From: Lachnospiraceae bacterium
GTDB taxonomy: Bacteria > Bacillota > Clostridia > Lachnospirales > Lachnospiraceae
DNA: 5,568 nt
NCBI GenBank assembly: GCA_024691065.1
Contig: JAILOA010000332.1
Coordinates: 1-5,568, forward strand
Reading direction: 5' to 3'
The notes beneath the pieces were generated by a model. That model was not told the origin of the DNA. It searched no databases and saw only the letters and a program-made list of their open reading frames with translations. Numbering within the stretch: position 1 is the first letter of the stretch; each line of letters begins with the position of its first letter. The position numbers were made by a program, and so were the translations under genes. Below are positions 1 to 4,441 of this stretch, piece by piece.

Positions 1-309
1 AATACAACAAAACAAAAGAAGTTCAAAAAATGCTACATTAAATTCTTAAAGAAGGTTCGCGCCTTAAATCCATATTCTCATATTATGAATGCCGTAGGAT
101 TCTTTGGAGGAAGCGTTTACGACTTGGTGGAAGATGCAACCAAGACTTATATGAAGAAAACCGGAGATAAAAATGTAAGCTACCACGAGATAGATCCGAA
201 CTATATGCGACAGGACGGATATGGCGGAAACGGCCATCCAAAGGAGGTTTCACACGACAAAGCAGTGAAGAAACTGAAGAAAAAAATAAAAAAAGAGATG
301 GGTTGGTAA
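1..309 (+). CDS. SGNH/GDSL hydrolase, CE2-like carbohydrate esterase (C-terminal part, 5' truncated)
   Basis: The frame is open from the first base to TAA at 307-309, so the gene starts upstream of the window; the ATG at 85 is internal. The 102 visible codons match the end of SGNH-fold esterases: a 'NPYSHIMNAVG' strand region (codons about 67-99), a helix 'VYDLVEDATKTYMKK', then the block-V region 'DGYGGNGHPKEVSHDKAVKKL' of the kind that carries the catalytic His (codon 235-237, in 'GHP'), and a closing Lys-rich helix. In family CE2 such enzymes remove acetyl groups from plant polysaccharides such as xylan or glucomannan; the catalytic Ser and any secretion signal would lie in the missing part. 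The residue two before the His is Asn, where many relatives have Asp ('DGHP'). Some CE2 enzymes are reported to work with a Ser-His dyad, so this need not inactivate it. Assignment to SGNH is fairly sure; CE2 rather than another SGNH family is an inference. Confidence 0.72.
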   Translation, partial: NTTKQKKFKKCYIKFLKKVRALNPYSHIMNAVGFFGGSVYDLVEDATKTYMKKTGDKNVSYHEIDPNYMRQDGYGGNGHPKEVSHDKAVKKLKKKIKKEMGW

Positions 310-333
310 TACACAAAAAAATATACTGGTACA

Positions 334-391
334 GGAGAAATTATACTTTGTAAAATTAGATTTAACGAAAAAGTAAATGTATAATTTCTCC
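334..391. repeat. Perfect 13-bp inverted repeat, 32-nt loop
   Basis: GGAGAAATTATAC (334-346) is perfectly complementary to GTATAATTTCTCC (379-391). It lies 24 bp after the esterase stop codon and immediately before the stronger hairpin at 396-437. It could stabilise the 3' end of the esterase mRNA or be a protein-binding dyad. No function can be assigned from sequence. Confidence 0.6.
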
Positions 392-395
392 CAAA

Positions 396-437
396 ACAAA
401 ACATAAATAGTTCAGAAAGGAACTATTTATGTTTTGT
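396..437. terminator. 18-bp perfect hairpin, probable terminator of the esterase gene
   Basis: ACAAAACATAAATAGTTC (396-413) pairs perfectly with 420-437 around a 6-nt AGAAAG loop. The stem is AT-rich and ends in GTTTTGT followed by GATTTAT, so the U-rich tract is partly inside the stem and interrupted. An A-rich stretch precedes the left arm, so it may also act on the minus strand. It sits 87 bp after the esterase stop, and the next recognisable element downstream is a promoter, which fits a transcript end. Confidence 0.6.
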
Positions 438-440
438 GAT

Positions 441-477
441 TTATACCATAGTGTTTAAAATTAAATCTATGGCATAA
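441..477. repeat. 11-bp imperfect inverted repeat
   Basis: TTATACCATAG (441-451) pairs with CTATGGCATAA (467-477) with one A/C mismatch and a 15-nt loop. It follows the putative terminator directly and is itself followed by a short AAAAAC/GTTTTT dyad (476-481 with 486-491). Read on the minus strand the mismatch becomes a G-U pair, so the stem is slightly better as a minus-strand RNA. Function unknown. Confidence 0.5.
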
Positions 478-505
478 AAACTGTTGTTTTTAAACTACTG
501 GTTTA

Positions 506-533
506 ATGACATTTATTTTTTTGGTGCTATAAT
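506..533 (+). promoter_or_regulatory. Sigma-A-type promoter with extended -10
   Basis: ATGACA (506-511, five of six to TTGACA) and a perfect TATAAT (528-533) are separated by 16 bp, and TGC precedes the -10 box, giving an extended TGn -10. This is the best promoter in the window. Transcription should begin near 540. No protein gene begins within 300 bp, so it drives either a long leader of the XRE gene at 856 or an untranslated RNA. Confidence 0.65.
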
Positions 534-615
534 AGTACTTGTCGGAAGGGCACAAGGCATTAAAAACTGTTAGTTTTAATGATGTATGAAATGTGGCGGA
601 GATAAAATCATTTAT

Positions 616-651
616 GTGATTGAAATTGTGATTGAATTTATGATTAAATCT
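616..651. repeat. 12-bp degenerate tandem repeat, three copies
   Basis: The units are GTGATTGAAATT (616-627), GTGATTGAATTT (628-639) and ATGATTAAATCT (640-651). There are no insertions or deletions between units. The third unit equals the 16-bp repeat found at 4086-4277 with GTAA removed (ATGATTAA/ATCT), which may be chance in AT-rich DNA. Confidence 0.55.
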
Positions 652-669
652 AATAAACACCGAGTCAGA

Positions 670-693
670 AAATATGAATAGAAATATGAATAG
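670..693. repeat. 12-bp perfect tandem duplication
   Basis: AAATATGAATAG occurs twice back to back (670-681 and 682-693) with no mismatch. It lies in non-coding DNA upstream of the XRE gene's probable promoter. Confidence 0.7.
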
Positions 694-723
694 AAAACAT
701 AAATTTTTACGAAATAATTAAGA

Positions 724-738
724 TTTCAAATTTTGAAA
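724..738. promoter_or_regulatory. 15-bp palindromic dyad, candidate operator
   Basis: TTTCAAA (724-730) and TTTGAAA (732-738) are exact complements around a central T. A one-base centre is too tight for an RNA hairpin but suits a dimeric DNA-binding protein. It ends 8 bp before the -35 box of the probable XRE promoter, where an activator or autoregulator could sit. AT-richness makes chance dyads likely, so this is tentative. Confidence 0.35.
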
Positions 739-746
739 AAAAACTA

Positions 747-775
747 ATGACAAACAAAAATAATTGTGATAAAGT
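747..775 (+). promoter_or_regulatory. Probable promoter of the XRE regulator gene
   Basis: ATGACA (747-752, five of six) is followed after 17 bp by TAAAGT (770-775, four of six) preceded by TGA, an extended -10. The -35 hexamer is identical to that of the upstream promoter at 506. Transcription would start near 782, giving a leader of about 74 nt before the ATG at 856. Confidence 0.45.
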
Positions 776-855
776 AGGAAAAGTCGCTCGAAAAAATAGT
801 CAGTGTTTTAGTAATTGTCAAAAAGTTTCTTATTCATTCTGAAAGAGGTGATTAT

Positions 856-1107
856 ATGAACAGTTATCCTGTTATCAACCTTCAGGCAACAGGCGAGAAC
901 ATATCCAACTTACGCAAAAAAAGCGGATTAACAGTTAAGGATATTCAAGATGTTTTCGGCTTTTCAACTCCTCAGGCTGTTTATAAATGGCAGTCAGGAA
1001 AGTCACTCCCATCAACGGACAATCTCCTTGTTTTATCGGAGATTTTCAATGTCACGATAGAGGACATACTCATCGTAGACAGAGTAAGTTATGATCTCTG
1101 CGCTTAA
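856..1107 (+). CDS. Small stand-alone XRE/Cro-CI family HTH transcriptional regulator
   Basis: The product is 83 residues and is essentially only the DNA-binding domain. The five-helix XRE fold is readable: helix 1 about 13-23 (TGENISNLRKK), helix 2 at 26-34 (TVKDIQDVF), recognition helix 37-47 (STPQAVYKWQS), the loop GKSLPS with the typical 'G...P' pattern, helix 4 at 54-64 (TDNLLVLSEIF) and helix 5 around 67-73 (TIEDILI). The start is fixed by AGAGGTG at 844-850, five bases before ATG. There is no effector, oligomerisation or protease domain, and no toxin or antitoxin partner next to it. Such short regulators are common in Lachnospiraceae chromosomes, and their targets are mostly unknown. 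The repeats on both sides (dyad at 724-738, 31-bp repeats at 1125-1210) are candidate targets by position only. Confidence 0.9.
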   Translation: MNSYPVINLQATGENISNLRKKSGLTVKDIQDVFGFSTPQAVYKWQSGKSLPSTDNLLVLSEIFNVTIEDILIVDRVSYDLCA

Positions 1108-1130
1108 TTTCATAATAAAGCGCTAATTTT
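1100..1130 (+). terminator. Weak hairpin at the XRE stop codon, possible terminator
   Basis: GCGCTT (1100-1105) pairs with AAGCGC (1118-1123) across a 12-nt loop and is followed by TAATTTT. The left arm overlaps the last codons and stop of the XRE gene. The stem is short and the T tract modest, so termination here would be partial; the larger hairpin at 1251-1329 may be the real end. Confidence 0.35.
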
Positions 1131-1210
1131 CACTCCGCAAAATGTTATCGCAACTAAATCAAATTGCGAATAACATTGAAATTTTCACTCCGCATAATGT
1201 TATCGCAACT
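1125..1210. repeat. 31-bp direct repeat pair with an inverted core between the copies
   Basis: The copies are at 1125-1155 and 1180-1210 and differ at one base (CCGCAAAATG against CCGCATAATG). Between them TTGCGAATAACATT (1164-1177) is the reverse complement of AATGTTATCGCAA, with one extra base. The middle arm can therefore pair either with the first copy (1141-1153) or with the same core in the second copy (1195-1207). As DNA this gives three TTATCGCAA-like sites, two direct and one inverted; as RNA it allows two mutually exclusive hairpins. It starts 17 bp after the XRE stop codon. Confidence 0.8.
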
Positions 1211-1250
1211 TAAGCGGATTAAGGAATAGCATTTAATCTATAAGAAAAAT

Positions 1251-1329
1251 AAGCCCCGGCAGCTAATCAGATTTACTTCTATACCGGTAATGATTATGAA
1301 AAAAATAATCTGGTAATATCGCCGGGCTT
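1251..1329. other. Long GC-ended hairpin, possible terminator or structured RNA
   Basis: AAGCCCCGGC (1251-1260) pairs with GCCGGGCTT (1321-1329) with one bulged C, and is the most GC-rich stretch for several hundred bases. Inside, CAGATT (1268-1273) pairs with AATCTG (1307-1312), giving a nested stem. TACCGGTA (1282-1289) is a further small palindrome. An A-rich run precedes it and TTGTTTATATCATTTCTT follows, so it could terminate transcription in either direction. The 60-nt span between the outer arms is unusually long for an ordinary intrinsic terminator. Confidence 0.45.
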
Positions 1330-1345
1330 GTTTATATCATTTCTT

Positions 1346-1429
1346 AAAACCCATTGTTCAAGCACCATTTCGAGTTTTCGATTTTATAAAACCCATAGTT
1401 CAAGTACATTTTCGAGTTTTCGATTTTAT
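1346..1429. repeat. 42-bp tandem repeat, two copies plus a trace of a third
   Basis: The units are 1346-1387 and 1388-1429. Both begin AAAACCCAT and end TTCGAGTTTTCGATTTTAT, with three mismatches in between. AAAACCC recurs at 1430 in phase, after which the sequence degrades. Pattern and spacing (AAACC, CAAGTA, ATTTT, GATTTT) suggest these are diverged relatives of the 40-45-bp boxes at 1521-1740. There is no open reading frame through them. Confidence 0.75.
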
Positions 1430-1520
1430 AAAACCCCCAAACAAATGTATCTATTAAAGTTCAACAATTGCCATAGTTAACGAATACAGTAAATTCTCTT
1501 GCAATCAATTATCCAATTAC

Positions 1521-1740
1521 GAAATTTCAAACCGCCCACATCCAAACGTACGGTACATTTTTCCGAAATTTTCAAAATACCTATACTTAAACGTATAGTA
1601 GAATTCTGAAATTTTAAACCGTCCACACCAAACGTACGGTACATTTTTCCGGGATTTTCAAAATACCTACAACAAACGTATAGAAGAATTCTGAATATTC
1701 AACCGCCCACACCAAACGTACGGTACATTTTTCCGGAAAA
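1521..1740. repeat. 85-87-bp composite tandem repeat with alternating A and B boxes, upstream of the TerD-domain gene
   Basis: Units start at 1521 (87 bp), 1608 (85 bp) and 1693 (partial, ending about 1740). Each full unit holds an A box with AAACGTACGGTACATTTTTC and a B box with AAACGTATAG(T/A)AGAATTCT. The A core is identical over 24 bp in all three copies (1542-1565, 1628-1651, 1712-1735). The AAACGTA starts lie at 1544, 1589, 1630, 1674 and 1714, a spacing of 40-45 bp, so the composite arose from one shorter ancestral box. A boxes carry two GTAC palindromes separated by G; B boxes carry TATAGT or TATAGA, resembling a -10 hexamer. The array ends about 33 bp before the ATG at 1774, so it covers the expected promoter and operator zone of that gene. 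The stretch 1430-1520 contains degenerate traces of the same pattern and no gene. Confidence 0.85.
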
Positions 1741-1773
1741 TAAAATTCCCCAAAAAGAAAGGAAACATTAAAA

Positions 1774-3972
1774 ATGGATAAGAAATATTTAACTTATTTA
1801 ATGGAAAGAATGAATATATTAGTTTGCGAGAATAATACAATTGAAGACGGGAAAGAGTCATTGGATGTTGAAGGAAAATTTGCATTACTTTATGCACTTA
1901 AATATTATTTTAATATCGATATCGTGGAGGGGTACGAACTGGTTAACCTGGGATTATTCGAAACATATTATGAAGTATTATATTATTTTGTTCCGGAGCC
2001 GTTTTATAAAGGTTTCCCGGAAAGTGTAAAAAAACTCTCCCCTGACCAGAGACTCTTTGATCAAAAACTTCATTATGCGATGACATACGGTTTCGGATAC
2101 ACAGATGAGGCCGGTCATTCCATATTTGAGGGAGAATTCACAAGAAGCCCATTCAATGAAAATATGGATTATAATGGATTCTCAATTGTGACAGAAGAAA
2201 AGGCTGTGGAAATGATAAAAGAATGCGTAAATAATCTCATCATGTCCACCAGAATGTTGTCAAATTATGAATTTGACTTTATTTTTGATGCAATTTCAGA
2301 TTACAATATTAAAGTGGATAAAATTGCATCAAAGCAGGTAGTAACTGAAATGCTTTGCAACACAAGGGATCTCCGTTTTGCGGATTATTTATATATGTCC
2401 GATGTAATAAGGGTTGTGGAATGTATCCAGCATCAAAATCTAAAAAAGGCCAAAGCATCAACATTTATGGCCGGAAGTTCTGATATAGATGAGTATTTTA
2501 AAAACAATCCGACCCAGATCTATAAATTTAATAAGAATGCGCACAGACTTAATCTCAGTAACAAAAACAGAAAATTTATCACCGCACTCATTGATAAACT
2601 TTTTGAAAATGGAAAATGTGATTTAAGGAATTGCTATGAGAAGAAAAAAGCTTGGAATGGCCTGCTTCATCATATACATTATAAGGCAAAAACAGAAGAA
2701 GCTCAGGCTTTTCTCGATGCAATGCGCGGAAAAGAGAACCATTCTGTCTATTCTGATTTCGAAAAAGCAATGTCTGCCGGAGATATCAAGGGTGCATTGG
2801 ATGCCCTGAAAAAGGGAAAAGGTTCTTCTGCGGTATTAAGAAATCTGGTATATATTGTCAGCAGATGTGAAAATGTAACGGACATCCAGTATGTATTGGA
2901 TTCAATGGATTCCCAAAATTCAATCGTTCTTATCCAGCTTTTGTTAGACCTTAAATACCGTCTCGCCGGGAATAAGCCTAGAGACTTTAAATTCACCAAA
3001 AATAATATTCAAAAAGTTCATAAAGAAACACCGGAAGAACAGCAGAAAAGAAAATCCAACCTTTCTACGGGTCAGATAAAAATGCTTAGTGATAAGATTT
3101 TTGATAATCTGAAAAATAATCTGAAGGATAAATTAGGCAAGGTTTACATAGAACCGGGAATGGACAAATACGCTCTGCCTCTGCAGGAAGAAGCTTCCAG
3201 CGGTGGGTTGGGAGTACTGCCTAAGGGCACAAGACTTCCTATCAAAGAAGGCAAGAAAATCAGGGCATTTACATACTGGGAAGGTGTAGATGACATAGAT
3301 TTGTCTTTCTTCTGTACAAGGGAGAATGGTAGAACATATGAATATTCGTGGAGAACTATGAATTCATCAAACTCCGATACAGATACTATCATTTTCTCAG
3401 GCGATGAAACCAGCGGTTACAACGGCGGTTCCGAGTATTTTGACATAGATATTCACGCGCTCAAAAAAGAAAAACCGGACTATAAATACATAATTTTCTG
3501 CGACAATATTTATTCCGATACAATAGAAAATCCGAAAACAAATGAAGTCAAAGAGGCTACTTTCAGCAATTGCTTCTGCAAGGCAGGCTATATGCTGAGA
3601 GACATCGAGGACTCAGGTGAGATCTTTGAGCCAAAGACGGTTAAATCTTCATTTCAGATTTCCTCCGATTCCAACTTTTCTATGCTTTTCGGTATAGATT
3701 TGGAAAAAATGGAATTTGTCTGGCTCAATGTATCAAGATCCGAAAATTCTCATATTGCAGGAACGAGCATGATAGATTATGTAACAGAATATTTTCACAT
3801 CACAGAAGTGATGAATATGGAAATTTTCTTCAAAATTCTTGCAACCGAGGTAGTCGAAAACCCTGAAGACGCCGATGTAATCGTAACTGATAAGGAAGTA
3901 AAATGTAGCGATAACCGGGAAGTCATTCATCATTATGATATCGACAGGATGATTGCGCTTTTAAATTCTTAA
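1774..3972 (+). CDS. Large TerD-domain protein, MXAN_6230/SCO0607-like
   Basis: The product has 732 residues. The start is supported by AAAGGA at 1758-1763, ten bases before ATG. No signal peptide or membrane helix is seen, so it should be cytoplasmic. Residues 1-400 are mostly helical. Segments such as 92-107 (QRLFDQKLHYAMTYGF), 262-280 and 294-395 (AWNGLLHHIHYK, then a DIKGALDAL region and a Leu-rich stretch) resemble the long N-terminal part of the MXAN_6230/SCO0607 proteins. Residues 405-475 are a Lys-rich linker. Residues 478-690 look like a TerD domain: VLPKGTRLPI (481-490), IRAFTYWEGVDDIDLSF (496-512), SGDETSGYNGGSEYFDIDI (542-560) and FGIDLEKMEFVWLNVS (639-654). The acidic residues D506, D507, D509, D544, E554, D557 and D559 fall where TerD proteins bind calcium. 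TerD proteins belong to tellurite and general stress systems; the role of this large form is unknown. No other ter gene is nearby. A strong terminator follows, so it is monocistronic. Confidence 0.75.
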   Translation: MDKKYLTYLMERMNILVCENNTIEDGKESLDVEGKFALLYALKYYFNIDIVEGYELVNLGLFETYYEVLYYFVPEPFYKGFPESVKKLSPDQRLFDQKLHYAMTYGFGYTDEAGHSIFEGEFTRSPFNENMDYNGFSIVTEEKAVEMIKECVNNLIMSTRMLSNYEFDFIFDAISDYNIKVDKIASKQVVTEMLCNTRDLRFADYLYMSDVIRVVECIQHQNLKKAKASTFMAGSSDIDEYFKNNPTQIYKFNKNAHRLNLSNKNRKFITALIDKLFENGKCDLRNCYEKKKAWNGLLHHIHYKAKTEEAQAFLDAMRGKENHSVYSDFEKAMSAGDIKGALDALKKGKGSSAVLRNLVYIVSRCENVTDIQYVLDSMDSQNSIVLIQLLLDLKYRLAGNKPRDFKFTKNNIQKVHKETPEEQQKRKSNLSTGQIKMLSDKIFDNLKNNLKDKLGKVYIEPGMDKYALPLQEEASSGGLGVLPKGTRLPIKEGKKIRAFTYWEGVDDIDLSFFCTRENGRTYEYSWRTMNSSNSDTDTIIFSGDETSGYNGGSEYFDIDIHALKKEKPDYKYIIFCDNIYSDTIENPKTNEVKEATFSNCFCKAGYMLRDIEDSGEIFEPKTVKSSFQISSDSNFSMLFGIDLEKMEFVWLNVSRSENSHIAGTSMIDYVTEYFHITEVMNMEIFFKILATEVVENPEDADVIVTDKEVKCSDNREVIHHYDIDRMIALLNS

Positions 3973-4009
3973 AAGTTAGCGATATTGCCTGTAGTTTTTG
4001 ATAAACAAT

Positions 4010-4077
4010 GTGTCAATTGCTTTTATATACAAAAGTCGAACGATTTTGTATATAAGAGCCGTTGACACTTTTTGTTT
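4010..4077 (+). terminator. Very strong intrinsic terminator of the TerD-domain gene
   Basis: Arms 4010-4034 and 4044-4068 form a 25-position stem with 22 Watson-Crick pairs, two G-U pairs and one mismatch. The loop is GTCGAACGA, which can add a small TCG/CGA pairing. It is followed by TTTTTGTTT (4069-4077). The stem begins and ends with GTGTCAA/TTGACAC, and AAACAA precedes it, so the structure may also work on the minus strand. Confidence 0.9.
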
Positions 4078-4085
4078 GGAAATAT

Positions 4086-4277
4086 ATAATCAAGTAAATC
4101 TATGATCAAGTAATTTCATGATCAAGTAAATCCATGATTAAGTAATTTCATGATCAAGTAAATCCATGATCAAGTAATTCCATAATCAAGTAAATCTATG
4201 ATTAAGTAATTCCATGATCAAGTAAATCCATAATCAAGTAATTCTATGATCAAGTAATTCCATGATCAAATAAATCT
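4086..4277. repeat. 16-bp tandem repeat, exactly twelve units
   Basis: Consensus ATGATCAAGTAAATCC, units starting at 4086 and every 16 bases to 4262, with no insertion or deletion. A degenerate continuation (ATGATGAAAATG) follows at 4278. Position 13 alternates: units 1, 3, 5, 7 and 9 have A and units 2, 4, 6, 8 and 10 have T, giving a 32-bp higher-order period; unit 11 has T and unit 12 has A, which breaks the phase. Seven units keep TGATCA, a palindrome containing GATC. Every unit carries TAA and 16 is not a multiple of 3, so the array cannot be translated through on the + strand. It fills the space between the terminator at 4010-4077 and the probable promoter of the dehydrogenase gene. Confidence 0.97.
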
Positions 4278-4335
4278 ATGATGAAAATGTAATTGATGTT
4301 AAAATAGAGGTAGAGAGGAAATAGTAGAAAAATAA

Positions 4336-4364
4336 TTACGGTTAAGTAAAATTTTGAGTATACT
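4336..4364 (+). promoter_or_regulatory. Probable promoter of the dehydrogenase gene
   Basis: TATACT (4359-4364) matches the -10 consensus at five of six positions. A -35 at the right distance (17 bp) would be TTACGG (4336-4341), a poor match, so the promoter may depend on an activator or on the repeat array 58 bp upstream. Transcription would begin near 4371, leaving a leader of about 70 nt. Confidence 0.4.
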
Positions 4365-4429
4365 ATTCTTGACCGGCACCAAAAATGCTACAAAATAAAA
4401 AAAGAACAAAAAATAAAATAATTAAATAT

Positions 4430-4435
4430 AAAGGA
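4430..4435 (+). promoter_or_regulatory. Ribosome binding site that sets the dehydrogenase start
   Basis: AAAGGA lies six bases before the ATG at 4442. The in-frame ATG 57 bases upstream (4385) has no purine-rich site before it (GACCGGCACCAAAA), so 4442 is the better start. Confidence 0.7.
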
Positions 4436-4441
4436 AAAATA

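Larger units (their letters stand above)
534..746 (+). other. Non-coding stretch downstream of the 506-533 promoter (possible leader or small RNA)
   Basis: No supported protein gene is present. If transcribed from about 540, the RNA would begin with a G-rich segment GTCGGAAGGGCACAAGGC, followed by a bulged hairpin ATTAAAAACT (559-568) with AGTTTTAAT (572-580). That segment resembles an earlier one at 474-491 just upstream of the promoter (shared AAAAACTGTT followed by GTTTT). The rest is AT-rich and contains two small 12-bp tandem repeats and a dyad, listed separately. No clear terminator for a separate small RNA is visible before 747. Confidence 0.35.

Noticed and set aside
85..309. A separate 74-residue gene starting at 85
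   Set aside because: The frame is open to the first base of the window, there is no ribosome binding site before 85, and the protein is only the end of an SGNH fold.
579..605. Eight-codon leader peptide (MMYEMWRR)
   Set aside because: It has no ribosome binding site and no attenuator-like terminator in phase with it; such short frames are expected by chance.
856..1107. Antitoxin of a toxin-antitoxin pair
   Set aside because: No small partner gene lies directly before or after it; both sides are non-coding for several hundred bases.
1521..1740. Replication iterons or plasmid origin
   Set aside because: No replication initiator, partition gene or DnaA-box cluster is seen; the neighbouring large protein is TerD-like, not a Rep protein.
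1667..1897. Minus-strand 76-residue frame over the start of the TerD-domain gene
   Set aside because: It overlaps the repeat array and the true gene start, lacks a supported ribosome binding site and has no family features.
4086..4277. CRISPR array
   Set aside because: The 16-bp units are directly adjacent with no spacers, and no cas gene is present. The same holds for the 42-, 63- and 85-bp arrays.
4385..4441. Earlier start of the dehydrogenase at 4385
   Set aside because: No ribosome binding site precedes it, while AAAGGA is well placed before 4442; the extra 19 residues are Lys/Asn-rich read-through of AT-rich leader.
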